The position numbers and the translations under genes were made by a program. A stretch of DNA of 64,000 nt, taken from positions 62,001 through 126,000 of the forward strand of contig VENG01000017.1 in assembly GCA_009711705.1 (NCBI GenBank). The letters are read 5' to 3'. The notes below the pieces were generated by a model. The model was given only the letters and a program-made list of their open reading frames with translations. It was not told the origin of the DNA and made no database searches. Origin of the DNA: Bacillota bacterium. GTDB taxonomy: Bacteria; Bacillota; Desulfotomaculia; Desulfotomaculales; VENG01. Positions 53,213 to 62,300 of this stretch are shown in pieces (the first letter of the stretch is position 1; every line of letters begins with the position of its first letter).

Positions 53213-54361
53213 TCAAAGCGCTTTCATGAAAATTTCTCTTATATCTGTTTCACTGGCATCCCTGGGATTAGTTACTATACAGGCATCGTTGAGTGCATTT
53301 TTACTCAGCGTATCTACCAATTCCGGCTTTAATCCCATGGCAGAAAGCCCGTGACTGATCCCTATGTCCCGCACCAGACGCCGCACCGCCCAGATAGCCC
53401 TCTCCGCTCCCTGCCACTTACTCAGCCCCACAACGTCTTCACCAAAACCGTCTGCAATTTGACAATACTTATCCGCACAAGCTATAAGGTTAAACTCCAT
53501 AACATGGGGCAGCAAAACGGCATTCGTTTCCCCGTGATGCATGTCTAAAAGCCCGTCTACCTGATGAGTCATGGCATGAGTTGCCCCCAAAATAGCATTG
53601 GAGAATGCTAAACCTGCCTGCAGACTGGCCATCGCGATTGCCGACTTAGCCTCAATATTTGTACTGCACGCAACCGATTCCCGCAGATTATTGGCAATCA
53701 GCCGCATGGCGTTCACTGCTTGTACATCAGTTAACGAAGTTGAGGCCAGGGATACATAAGATTCAATGGCATGACTCAAGGCGTCTACACCTGTGGCTGC
53801 AGTCAACCTTGCATCTTTGGTCTGCAGCAGGTAAGGATCAATAAGGGCAATGTCCGGAACTAACGATTTAGAGATAATGGTCATTTTAATCTTCCGCATC
53901 CGGTCCACTATAATGGCAAACTGAGATACTTCAGAACCCGAACCTCCTGTAGTGGGAACCATAACCATAGGAGGGAGGGGCTTACTAATCTTGTTCACGC
54001 CCTCATAATCATGAATAGACCCGCCGTTGCTGGCCAGGATAGCAACAGCCTTACATACGTCTATAGCACTGCCGCCACCTATTCCCATAACAGCATCACA
54101 CCCGGCATCCAGGTAAACTTGTGCACACGCGGCAACCTCATTGTCTTTGGGATTACTGGTAATTTTATGACATACCTCGTATTCCAGGCCCACTTGATCC
54201 AAATAAGTAAGTGCTTTTTCCACCCAGCCGGCATCCATCACTCCCTGGTCTGTAACTACAAAAATTTTTTTTGCTCCCAGGCGTAGTGCGCTGTCACCCA
54301 CCTGGCTGATAGCACCCAGTCCAAAGATGATTTCCGGCGCTACAAATTTGCTTATAATCAA
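53213..54361 (-). CDS. Iron-containing alcohol dehydrogenase 3
   Basis: Fe-dependent alcohol dehydrogenase, 382 aa. GIGGGSAIDVCKAV, TTGGSGSEVSQF, iron-site segments GVDALSHAIESYVS and HAMTHQVDGLLDMHHGETN. TTG start after GGGGTG. First gene of the operon with the kinase and regulator, so its product is likely part of what that system controls; a sigma-54-like box lies upstream. Confidence 0.94.
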   Translation of the reverse strand: MIISKFVAPEIIFGLGAISQVGDSALRLGAKKIFVVTDQGVMDAGWVEKALTYLDQVGLEYEVCHKITSNPKDNEVAACAQVYLDAGCDAVMGIGGGSAIDVCKAVAILASNGGSIHDYEGVNKISKPLPPMVMVPTTGGSGSEVSQFAIIVDRMRKIKMTIISKSLVPDIALIDPYLLQTKDARLTAATGVDALSHAIESYVSLASTSLTDVQAVNAMRLIANNLRESVACSTNIEAKSAIAMASLQAGLAFSNAILGATHAMTHQVDGLLDMHHGETNAVLLPHVMEFNLIACADKYCQIADGFGEDVVGLSKWQGAERAIWAVRRLVRDIGISHGLSAMGLKPELVDTLSKNALNDACIVTNPRDASETDIREIFMKAL

Positions 54362-54434
54362 AATAACACCCCATTAAAACGATTCTCCGGTAAATTTGTG
54401 TTTTATACTTGATTTTTTGACTTAGTTATATTGT

Positions 54435-54451
54435 AGCAAAAACTTTGCCCA
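54435..54451 (-). promoter_or_regulatory. Possible sigma-54 promoter of the adh3-kinase-regulator operon
   Basis: Minus strand TGGGCAAAGTTTTTGCT: GG and GC are 10 nt apart as required, with GGCAA instead of GGCAC at -24. About 70 nt upstream of adh3. Weaker match than the other two. Confidence 0.55.
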
Positions 54452-54534
54452 CACGGAGTGTAAATAAATTGTATTCGGTACACATTTTGCAAAAATAAAA
54501 AAAACCGTTACAATACAATAGGAATTTATTTAGT

Positions 54535-55325
54535 TTGTGTATATGGTTCATGTGAGTTTTGACGGGATAAGCGGGATAAAGGGCTTTGCTTGTGAGGCTT
54601 TGGGGTAAACAATTTTTTTAGACAGGATTTACAGGATCTACAGGATTGTTAAAAAAATTGAAAAATACAATCGAATGTCTTCATCACCTAAACAGAGCTT
54701 ATGGACCTATCCAAAATTTTAAAACAAAAAATTTAAAAATGTTTTTTAAGACCCCAAAGCACTACCCTAAAGCATCCTGCAAATCCTGTTAATCCTGTCA
54801 AAGAAAAAAAGACCCATAAGCCAAGACCCAAACAATACTTTTAAGCAAGGAAGCAAGAGGACCCGTCCGGGACTGCTGAAAAAGTCCAGATTCATGTCAT
54901 TCTGAATGAACGAAGTGAAATGAAGAATCTTTAAAAGTCGCATAAATACTCAGATTCTTCGCTGCACTCAGAATGACAATCTTGGATCTTGTGTATATGG
55001 TTCATGTGGGTTTTACGGGATAAGCGGGATAAAGGGCTTTGCTTGTGAGGCTTTGGGGTAAACAATTTTTTTAGACAGGATTTACAGGATCTACAGGATT
55101 GTTAAAAAAATTGAAAAATACAATCGAATGTCTTCATCACCTAAACAGAGCTTATGGACCTGTCCAAAATATTAAAACAAAAAATTTAAAAATGTTTTTT
55201 AAGACCCCAAAGCACTACCCTAAAGCATCCTGCAAATCCTGTTAATCCTGTCAAAAAACGACCCCAAAGGAATACCCCAAATGTTTTCCCAAAAGAAATA
55301 CCCTAAAATGTTTTGCTAGCAAAAA
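54535..55325. repeat. Duplicated ACAGGATT-type repeat element (copy C, two units)
   Basis: About 1 kb between adh3 and the ACT gene has no coding content. Two nearly identical units of about 266 bp lie at 54535-54802 and 54989-55255, differing at a few bases. Each starts TTGTGTATATGGTTCATGTG, contains ACGGGATAAGCGGGATAAA, then GACAGGATTTACAGGATC, and ends with AATCCTGTTAATCCTGTCA. The second is extended by CGACCCCAAAGGAATACCCC, the mirror of the left end of copy A. Confidence 0.75.
54895..54978. repeat. Imperfect inverted repeat between the two units
   Basis: TGTCATTCTGAATGAACGAA begins at 54895 and AGATTCTTCGCTGCACTCAG at 54952; the outer parts TGTCATTCTGA and TCAGAATGACA are exact complements. 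It looks like a small palindromic (MITE-like) element. Confidence 0.5.
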
Positions 55326-55369
55326 ATAAAAATTAAATTTTCATCAAACTACAACAAGGAGTGGGGACA

Positions 55370-55669
55370 TTGCCAAAATCGTTAACCAAAGAGAAAAAGA
55401 ACCGCGTCATTGTAACTGTGCTTGGACCGGACAAGGTGGGGATAATAGCCGGGGTAGCCCAAATACTGTCAAACAATAAAGTTAATATCCTTGACATCAG
55501 CCAAACCATCCTGCAGGAATTTTTGGCCATGGTACTTATCGCTGATATGGAGGCCAGTGAAATTGATTTGCTTACCTTAAAACAGGAATTAAACACTTTG
55601 GGCCAAGAGATAGGAGTACGTATTGACGCCCAGCATGAAGACGCCTTTAGTTATATGCACAGGATATAG
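55370..55669 (+). CDS. ACT-domain protein (UPF0237 family)
   Basis: 99-aa stand-alone ACT domain (VIVTVLGPDKVGIIAGVAQIL), the fold that binds amino acids or other small ligands in regulatory proteins. The TTG at 55370 lies 8 nt after AAGGAG; a GTG at 55361 overlaps that site. It is 12 nt upstream of the DUF711 gene, a pairing widely conserved in Firmicutes, so the two probably act together. Ligand unknown. Confidence 0.9.
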   Translation: MPKSLTKEKKNRVIVTVLGPDKVGIIAGVAQILSNNKVNILDISQTILQEFLAMVLIADMEASEIDLLTLKQELNTLGQEIGVRIDAQHEDAFSYMHRI

Positions 55670-55681
55670 GGGGAAATAGAT

Positions 55682-57040
55682 ATGCTTACCATGCAGGAAA
55701 TAATGGAAACCATCAACATGGTGCAAGAAGAAAAACTTGATATCAGAACCATTACCATGGGCATCAGCCTGCGGGATTGCTGTGACCCGGACCCAAAAAA
55801 AGCCGGCCAAAAAATTTACGACAAAATTACCCGCCTGGCTGAAAACCTGGTTCCGGTAGGAGAAGATATAGCCAGAGAATTCGGGATTCCCATTGTCAAT
55901 AAGCGCATCTCGGTAACTCCCATTTCACTGGTAGGTGACTGTGCCCACACCGAAGATTATGTAGTCTTTGCCAAAGCAATGGACCGTGCTGCTGAAGAAG
56001 TAGGAGTTAACTTTATAGGGGGGTTCTCTGCTCTAGTCCACAAAGGAATGACCGGCGGCGATACAAAGCTTATTCAATCCATACCCAGGGCTCTGGCAGA
56101 AACCGAAAGAGTTTGCGCCTCGGTCAATGTAGCTACCACCAAGGCGGGGATTAATATGGACGCGGTATACCTGATGGGAAAGGTAATCCGGGAGACTGCT
56201 GAAAAAACCCGGGAGAGAGATGGCCTGGGATGTGCCAAGCTGGTTACCTTTGCTAATGTCCCTGAGGACAACCCCTTCATGGCCGGAGCTTTCCACGGCG
56301 TGGGGGAACCGGAATCAGTCATTAACGTGGGAGTTAGCGGCCCCGGTGTTGTTAGCCGGGCGGTAAGCAGGGTAAAGGAATCGGATTTCGGTACCCTGGC
56401 CGAGACCATTAAAAAAACAGCATTTAAAATAACTCGCATGGGAGAACTGGTGGGCCGTTCTGCGGCATCCCGCCTGGGGCTGCCCTTTGGTATTGTGGAT
56501 ATTTCCCTGGCCCCTACCCCTGCGGTAGGTGACAGTGTAGCTGAAATACTGGAATCAATGGGCCTGGAACGGTGCGGCACACACGGTACCACCGCTGCCC
56601 TGGCCCTTTTAAACGACGCAGTGAAAAAAGGAGGGGCCATGGCATCCTCTTACGTGGGCGGCCTGTCCGGCGCCTTCATTCCGGTTAGCGAAGATGCAGG
56701 GATGATCAGGGCCGTGGAAGAAGGGGCTTTGGACCTGAATAAATTGGAAGCCATGACCTGCGTCTGTTCAGTGGGCCTGGATATGATAGCCGTTCCCGGC
56801 GACACCTCCGCCGAAACCCTGGCCGCCATCATTGCCGATGAAGCAGCCATCGGGGTAATCAACCAAAAAACCACCGCGGTACGTATCATCCCCGCTCCGG
56901 GGAAAGAGGTGGGGGAACGCGTGGAGTACGGTGGATTACTGGGCAGCGCCCCGGTTATGCAGGTACATCGTTTTTCATCTGCAGACTTTGTGCGGCGGGG
57001 TGGAAGAATCCCGGCCCCTGTGCACAGTTTAAGTAATTAA
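55682..57040 (+). CDS. DUF711 / UPF0210 family protein
   Basis: 452-aa cytoplasmic protein of the PFL-like UPF0210 family. Segments such as [24 protein letters not shown] and GVSGPGVV are family hallmarks. No reaction is established; constant pairing with an ACT-domain gene suggests metabolite-responsive function. The element ends at the 13-bp terminator 57064-57107. Confidence 0.92.
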   Translation: MLTMQEIMETINMVQEEKLDIRTITMGISLRDCCDPDPKKAGQKIYDKITRLAENLVPVGEDIAREFGIPIVNKRISVTPISLVGDCAHTEDYVVFAKAMDRAAEEVGVNFIGGFSALVHKGMTGGDTKLIQSIPRALAETERVCASVNVATTKAGINMDAVYLMGKVIRETAEKTRERDGLGCAKLVTFANVPEDNPFMAGAFHGVGEPESVINVGVSGPGVVSRAVSRVKESDFGTLAETIKKTAFKITRMGELVGRSAASRLGLPFGIVDISLAPTPAVGDSVAEILESMGLERCGTHGTTAALALLNDAVKKGGAMASSYVGGLSGAFIPVSEDAGMIRAVEEGALDLNKLEAMTCVCSVGLDMIAVPGDTSAETLAAIIADEAAIGVINQKTTAVRIIPAPGKEVGERVEYGGLLGSAPVMQVHRFSSADFVRRGGRIPAPVHSLSN

Positions 57041-57063
57041 ATACCGCCAAACCGATGACGAAC

Positions 57064-57107
57064 ATATTAAAGCCGGAACCCAGTAAAAAGGGGACCGGCT
57101 TTAATAT
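57064..57107 (+). terminator. Terminator after the ACT-DUF711 operon
   Basis: ATATTAAAGCCGG (57064-57076) with CCGGCTTTAATAT (57095-57107). A second 11-bp hairpin, TGCTGCACATT/AATGTGCAGCA, follows at 57111-57140. Confidence 0.7.
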
Positions 57108-57178
57108 TACTGCTGCACATTATAGGTAAAATGTGCAGCAACTCGATTATTTCTACTGACTGGCTATAAAAGTGAACT

Positions 57179-57290
57179 CGTTCAGCTAAAGCTGAACATC
57201 GGGGCTTCAGATGGTGATTCCACCCCACCTGAAATAAAAAGGGGAACTCCCACTTATAGAAGTGGGAGTCTTAAGAAGCAGATAAGGCCG
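57179..57290. mobile_element. Possible IS200/IS605-type element end (remnant)
   Basis: Noncoding. GTTCAGC-TAAA-GCTGAAC (57180-57197), then GGGGCTTCAGATGG with CCACCTGAA, a GGGGAA spacer, then ACTCCCACTT-ATAG-AAGTGGGAGT (57246-57269). This order of hairpins resembles the 3' end that follows tnpB genes in IS605-group elements. No transposase or tnpB frame remains. Confidence 0.4.
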
Positions 57291-57296
57291 GGATCT

Positions 57297-57812
57297 TTAA
57301 CCTGGAGTGTATTTTGGAGGATTTTGCAGCCACCCCTTCATTTTTCCATATTTACAAATGCCATTAAAAATATCTAACTCTTTCTTTAAAAAATCAATAA
57401 ACATTTCACGTAAAGGATCATTATTTATAATGGAACGGATGGTGCGAATATGGTTATCTAAAAAAGACTGCATATCCTTAAAAATCTGTCTAAACAAAAA
57501 TTCATCTTCAAGTACTTCTGTATTGGCAGGGAGCTTGACGCTCTTGGGTGGTCGATTAGGCAGGGGGATACGATACCGGTTTAGCTCATCTTCTAAAATA
57601 TTTACTTCTCTTTCCAGTGTTTTATATAACCCATGGCTTAATGAGGCCTTAAAATCTGGATCATGACCATAGTTATGATAAATCTGTGTCAATTCAATAA
57701 CATCGTAACGTGAAACTAGCATTTCCCAAAGCAAAAATGCCTCTCCACTATCCAAGGTGGGTGTTTTAGCAGTCTCACCTTTACCGATATGGTAATTACC
57801 AATTTGGACCAT
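57297..57812 (-). CDS. DUF3231-type (CotF-like, ferritin-like) protein
   Basis: 171 aa, all-helical, starting VQIGNYHIGKGE and carrying SGEAFLLWEMLVSRYDVIEL and YGKMKGWLQNPPKY. The layout fits the DUF3231 family, common in spore formers and related to spore-coat CotF-like helical bundles; this copy holds one of the two repeats usual in longer members. Role unknown, possibly spore-associated. Confidence 0.72.
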   Translation of the reverse strand: MVQIGNYHIGKGETAKTPTLDSGEAFLLWEMLVSRYDVIELTQIYHNYGHDPDFKASLSHGLYKTLEREVNILEDELNRYRIPLPNRPPKSVKLPANTEVLEDEFLFRQIFKDMQSFLDNHIRTIRSIINNDPLREMFIDFLKKELDIFNGICKYGKMKGWLQNPPKYTPG

Positions 57813-58016
57813 GATACCCTCCTATATTCTACTGTTTCTTTTAGTATTTCAACCATAGGCTGTGTTTATTATTAACACTTTATGGTACAAAGGATATCCA
57901 GATCGGGAGAAAAACGTGCTGCACATTATGTCTTTATGCGAAGCAAAACAAAAGACCACCCGTCACAGATGCCTAGTGTTTAATTTCAGACAACTGTTAG
58001 TATAATCTACAAACAC

Positions 58017-58811
58017 TTACCCCCCGGTTAAAGTTACAAGCGTCACCTCCGGGCGGCAGAACAATCGGAGGGGTATGCCGCTGGTTCCCAAACCTCTGTT
58101 AATGTATAGATACGAGCCATTTTGTTCAAACAAGCCCGCGTCATACTTGGGAAATTTGCCCTGCCCCGGTACCCATAGGGCACCTATCCAGGGAACACGA
58201 ATTTGCCCCCCGTGGGTATGACCGGCAAGAATCAAATCCACTCCCCTGCCAGCATAGGTATTGAATACCCTGGGATAGTGAGATAGTAATATTACCGGGC
58301 CTTTTGCACGCAATTTACTTAAATCCACATTTACTCTACCATTTAACCCCACTCCAATCAAAGTTAAAGAACCATTCCCCGTAGAGAAACTTAATCCTGT
58401 GCCGTTATCTAATACATGTACCTTACCTGCTACCAGCTTTTCTTTCAATTGCCCGTACAGTCCACTGGCCCGCTCGTGATTTCCCGGCACGTAATATACC
58501 GGGGCCAGCTCTGCGGCCTTTTCCAGTAGTTCCAAACCCGGCTCCAACTTTCTCCTTCTATAATCGATCAAATCACCTGTAAAAACAATTATATCGATTC
58601 TCTTGTTCCTTAGCAGGTTAAAAATTCTCTTCTGTCCATTTCCAAAACGGGCGCTGTGTAAATCTGATAAATGCAAAATAGTAACCCCTTCCAGGGAAGG
58701 AGGCAGGTTTTTAACGGGTGCACCAACCCTGGTCAATTGCGGAAAAAAACTATACCACATAAACCCAACTCCGATCAGTAAGAGACATAGAAGCAATAAA
58801 AATTTATTCAT
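58017..58811 (-). CDS. Membrane-anchored metallophosphoesterase (YkuE type)
   Basis: 264 aa from the ATG at 58811, 6 nt after GGAG. N-terminal helix (FLLLLCLLLIGVGFMW) then a calcineurin-like domain with all metal motifs: LSDLHSARFG, FTGDLIDYRR, PGNHE, LLSHYP and AGHTHGGQ. The family acts on phosphoesters, some members on lipids such as UDP-diacylglucosamine analogues; substrate here unknown. Confidence 0.92.
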   Translation of the reverse strand: MNKFLLLLCLLLIGVGFMWYSFFPQLTRVGAPVKNLPPSLEGVTILHLSDLHSARFGNGQKRIFNLLRNKRIDIIVFTGDLIDYRRRKLEPGLELLEKAAELAPVYYVPGNHERASGLYGQLKEKLVAGKVHVLDNGTGLSFSTGNGSLTLIGVGLNGRVNVDLSKLRAKGPVILLSHYPRVFNTYAGRGVDLILAGHTHGGQIRVPWIGALWVPGQGKFPKYDAGLFEQNGSYLYINRGLGTSGIPLRLFCRPEVTLVTLTGG

Positions 58812-58943
58812 ATTCATCTCCAAAGCAACAAACGAATTGATTTTACATCATTTTGCCATAATATTCATATAGGTGATTTGCGTTACTGTTATTTAAAAAA
58901 TGAGTTATATTGATTACTATAACACACTGAGAGGAGACTATAA

Positions 58944-59930
58944 ATGTACCAGACAATAATAGTAGGTATGGGCCCGGCAGGGCTTACAGCAGCGGTTTAC
59001 GCAGCAAGAAAAAAGATGAAGGTGCTTTTGTTGGGCAAGGAATACGGGGGCCAGGCCTCATGGACCAGTGAAATTGAAAATTACATGGGCTTTCAATATA
59101 TAAGCGGCCCGGAGCTGATGAACCGTTTTGAAGAACATGTAAAAGAATACCGAGTGGAAAGAGAGCAGGCAGAAGTAGAGAAAGTCACGCAGTCCGGTGC
59201 TGTTTTCACTATTACGTGTAAGGATGGCACGGAATACCGGTCTCAAACAGTAATTATAGCTGCAGGAAAATCTCCGCGCAGGCTTGATGTGCCGGGAGAA
59301 AAACGTTTCACAGGGAGGGGAATAAGCTACTGCGCAGTGTGCGATGCCCCTCTTTTCGGAGGAAAGAAGGTAGCCGTGATCGGCGGGGGAAATTCGGCAC
59401 TGGAGGCTGCCCATGACTTAACAAACATAGCTGAACATGTTTATGTAGTATCCCTAGAGGAATGGACGGCCGACGAGGTTCTGGTGGATAAAGTAGAGAG
59501 TGCCGAAAACATGACCAAGTTGATAGGCTGGAATACCACCGGCATTGACGGTGAAACCATGGTTAAAGGGGTTACTTTGCAATCAGTCACTGACCCGTCA
59601 CAGGAAAAGAAATTAGAAGTGGAAGGGGTGTTCATTGAAATAGGAACGATTCCTAACAGTGGAATAGTAAAAGGCCTGCTGGAAATGAATAAAAACAAGG
59701 AAGTTATTGTAAACTGTGATTGTACTACTTCTGTTCCGGGGGCTTTTGCAGCTGGAGACATAACAAACATCCCGGAAAAACAAATTATCGTTGCTGCCGG
59801 CGAAGGTGCCAAGGCCACTCTTAGCGCGTACAAATACCTGTTAAGACTGGAGTCCGAGCCCAAAGCATATTTTCACCATATTGACAACACGGCTAATGAA
59901 CACCAAAGGCAAGGAGTGCCGTTACATTAA
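58944..59930 (+). CDS. Thioredoxin reductase-like flavoprotein (AhpF-type C-terminal half)
   Basis: FAD/NAD(P)-dependent disulfide reductase, 328 aa. FAD motif GMGPAGLTAAVYAA, redox pair CAVC in SYCAVCDAP (about 131-134), nucleotide motif GGGNSALEAA, and FAD-closing FAAGDITNIP. The HRR motif that marks NADPH use in thioredoxin reductases is absent, and the region ADEVLVDKV to GEGAKATLSAYKYLL resembles AhpF, so NADH may be preferred. No thioredoxin or AhpC gene is adjacent. Its TAA stop overlaps that of the convergent DUF2007 gene within TTAA. Confidence 0.88.
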   Translation: MYQTIIVGMGPAGLTAAVYAARKKMKVLLLGKEYGGQASWTSEIENYMGFQYISGPELMNRFEEHVKEYRVEREQAEVEKVTQSGAVFTITCKDGTEYRSQTVIIAAGKSPRRLDVPGEKRFTGRGISYCAVCDAPLFGGKKVAVIGGGNSALEAAHDLTNIAEHVYVVSLEEWTADEVLVDKVESAENMTKLIGWNTTGIDGETMVKGVTLQSVTDPSQEKKLEVEGVFIEIGTIPNSGIVKGLLEMNKNKEVIVNCDCTTSVPGAFAAGDITNIPEKQIIVAAGEGAKATLSAYKYLLRLESEPKAYFHHIDNTANEHQRQGVPLH

Positions 59931-60160
59931 TCAATATCATGTTCAATCTCCTCTAATATAACCCTAGCCTTTGCCAGGTCCTTCTCCCTTACAGCCACCT
60001 GTACCCCACCGATAAGAACAGGGGTATACATGGCGGAATGCTCGTGGTAAACAAAGGACTCAATACCTTCACTTTCCAATAGACCCCTGAAAATATGCGC
60101 TTCGTTTGCATTCAAAAAACTGGCCACCACCACCGGCCGGTTTTCCTTGTTATCCTTCAT
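59927..60160 (-). CDS. DUF2007-family small protein
   Basis: 77 aa from the ATG at 60160, nine nt after GGAAGG. The segment VASFLNANEAHIFRGLLESEGI followed by VQVAVREKDLAKARVILEE fits the DUF2007 (putative signal-transducing, PII-like fold) family. It overlaps the inositol-phosphatase gene by 11 nt and is co-transcribed. Function unknown. Confidence 0.8.
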   Translation of the reverse strand: MKDNKENRPVVVASFLNANEAHIFRGLLESEGIESFVYHEHSAMYTPVLIGGVQVAVREKDLAKARVILEEIEHDID

Positions 60161-60971
60161 CACCCTCATCCTTCCATGCCAAACAGTCCAAGAATTCTTG
60201 ATGTATCAAACCATTGGAGGCCACAATGTCTACATACTCATCAAGGTATAGTGACTGCCCGGCCAGGTTACTTACTTGGCCCCCGGCTTCTTCCACCAGC
60301 ACCATCCCGGCGGCCACGTCCCAGGGACGGAGAGATACCTCCCAAAAGCCTGTAAGCCTGCCGCAGGCCACGTAGGCCAATTCCAGGGCGGCGGAGCCCA
60401 GTGCCCGCAGGTTACTACAGCTGTCAATTACCCTTTTTAAATTTACTTGATACAGGCGAGGGCGCTTTTTGATGTTGCCCGGATATCCGGTTACCAGTAA
60501 GCTGTGTTCCATGCAACTAACGGAGTTATCCACGGTAAAAGGCCGGCCGTTTAATTTAGCACCGCCTCCGCGCACAGCTGTATAGGTTTCCTGCCGGAAG
60601 GGATCGTGAATAACGCCTAGGACAGGCACCCCTTGGTGGGCCATGGCGATAGAAACACAACAAAACTGCAGCCCAAATACAAAGTTGGTGGTGCCGTCAA
60701 GGGGGTCCACATACCAGGTTAAGATATCGGCAGGCACAAGCGGCCTGTCTCCCTGCTTTTCTTCCCCTACTATGGAATGGGCAGGAAAATGGGAACTAAT
60801 AGCCTGTAATATTATTTCCTCCGCCTGCCGGTCCACCTCTGTTACCAGGTCTGATACGCAAGATTTGCTTTCAGTAACCGTATGGCAGCTTATTTTATCT
60901 TTGATTAGGTGCCCGGCTTCTTGGGCAGCACGCACTGCTACCTGCAATTCATCCTGATACCGGTATACCAT
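60150..60971 (-). CDS. Inositol monophosphatase family protein
   Basis: Mg2+-dependent sugar or inositol phosphatase family, 273 aa from the ATG at 60971 (AGGTGGTGACACA upstream); a start 32 codons earlier overlaps proA. Metal site motifs GEEKQG, YVDPLDGTTNF and the C-terminal RPWDVAAGMVLVEEAGG are all intact. Substrate may be inositol phosphate, fructose 1,6-bisphosphate or PAP, not distinguishable here. Confidence 0.92.
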   Translation of the reverse strand: MVYRYQDELQVAVRAAQEAGHLIKDKISCHTVTESKSCVSDLVTEVDRQAEEIILQAISSHFPAHSIVGEEKQGDRPLVPADILTWYVDPLDGTTNFVFGLQFCCVSIAMAHQGVPVLGVIHDPFRQETYTAVRGGGAKLNGRPFTVDNSVSCMEHSLLVTGYPGNIKKRPRLYQVNLKRVIDSCSNLRALGSAALELAYVACGRLTGFWEVSLRPWDVAAGMVLVEEAGGQVSNLAGQSLYLDEYVDIVASNGLIHQEFLDCLAWKDEGDEG

Positions 60972-61035
60972 TGTGTCACCACCTGTTCTGTTTAATAAAA
61001 GCACACCGGCAATTTGCCGTTGTGCTTTTATTGGT

Positions 61036-62286
61036 TTACTCTCGAACTTGTCCTTCCCCGAAGACAATATACTTAATGGTAGTAAGTTCCTTTAACCCCA
61101 TCGGGCCGCGAGCGTGTAGTTTCTGCGTACTAATGCCGATCTCGGCCCCAAAACCGAACATGCCGCCGTCTGTGAAACGGGTGGAGGCATTAATATATAC
61201 CGCCGCAGCGTCAACTTCCCGCTGAAACCTGCGCCCTTTAGGATAACTGTCAGTAACAATACATTCTGAATGCCCGGTACCGTATTTATAAATGTGGTCC
61301 ATGGCTTCATCAATATCGTCAACTACTTTAACAGCTATAATAAAATCCAGGAATTCAGCGGCGTAATCATCTTCAGTGGCGGGATTCACCCAGGAAACAA
61401 TTTTACGAGTCTCTTCGCACCCGCGAACTTCCACACCACTTTCCTTAAGTCGCTGCAATGTTCCCGGCAAAAAATCGGCAGCAACATCTCTATGCACGAG
61501 TAAAGACTCTATGGCATTACATACCCCGGGACGCTGGCATTTGGCATTAATTGTTATATTCTGTGCCATGTCCAGATTTGCCTCACTGTCCACATACACA
61601 TGGCAGTTCCCTACCCCGGTTTCAATCACCGGCACGGTGGCATTTTGCACCACAGTTTGGATTAGGCCTGCTCCGCCCCTGGGAATAAGAACATCCAGAT
61701 ATTGATTTAATTTTAACATTACATTCACCGCTGCACGATCAGTGTTCTCAATAAGCTGAACAGCACCTTCCGGTATGCCTGCAGTTTGAGCAGCACCGGC
61801 AATTACCCGCGCCACGGCACAGTTAGAGTTAACTGCTTCCGACCCTCCCCGTAGAACAACGGCATTGCCTGATTTCAGGCAAAGGCCGGCAGCATCCACA
61901 GTTACATTGGGCCTGGCCTCATAAATAATGCCAACAACTCCCATGGGTACCCGAATACGCCCCACTTGTAAACCATTGGGCCTTGTCCACATAGCATCCA
62001 TTTCCCCCACCGGGTCGGCAAGCGAACTGAGCATCTCCAGTCCCCGGGCCATATCTTCCACCCGGTCTCTTGTGAGCAGCAACCTGTCGATAAGGGATCT
62101 GGAAAGACCCTTTTCCCGACCTGCCTCTACGTCCTTGGTGTTTTCTTCCAATATGTATTCACATTGCTTGCGCAGGGCACCGGCCATAGCCAATAAAGCA
62201 TTATTCTTTACATCAGTGGGAATATAAGCTAACTTTCTGGCTGCTTCCTTGGCTGCTTTGGCTTTTGCAGTTATTTCTTTTTCCAT
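61036..62286 (-). CDS. proA: Glutamate-5-semialdehyde dehydrogenase (gamma-glutamyl phosphate reductase)
   Basis: Second enzyme of proline synthesis, NADPH-dependent, 416 aa from the ATG at 62286 (8 nt after GGGAGG). Aldehyde-dehydrogenase fold with catalytic Cys in KCQRPGVCNAIESLLV, and PRGGAGLIQTV and GFGAEIGISTQKLHARGPMG. It follows proB by 14 nt. Confidence 0.97.
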   Translation of the reverse strand: MEKEITAKAKAAKEAARKLAYIPTDVKNNALLAMAGALRKQCEYILEENTKDVEAGREKGLSRSLIDRLLLTRDRVEDMARGLEMLSSLADPVGEMDAMWTRPNGLQVGRIRVPMGVVGIIYEARPNVTVDAAGLCLKSGNAVVLRGGSEAVNSNCAVARVIAGAAQTAGIPEGAVQLIENTDRAAVNVMLKLNQYLDVLIPRGGAGLIQTVVQNATVPVIETGVGNCHVYVDSEANLDMAQNITINAKCQRPGVCNAIESLLVHRDVAADFLPGTLQRLKESGVEVRGCEETRKIVSWVNPATEDDYAAEFLDFIIAVKVVDDIDEAMDHIYKYGTGHSECIVTDSYPKGRRFQREVDAAAVYINASTRFTDGGMFGFGAEIGISTQKLHARGPMGLKELTTIKYIVFGEGQVRE

Positions 62287-62300
62287 CACATTATCCCTCC

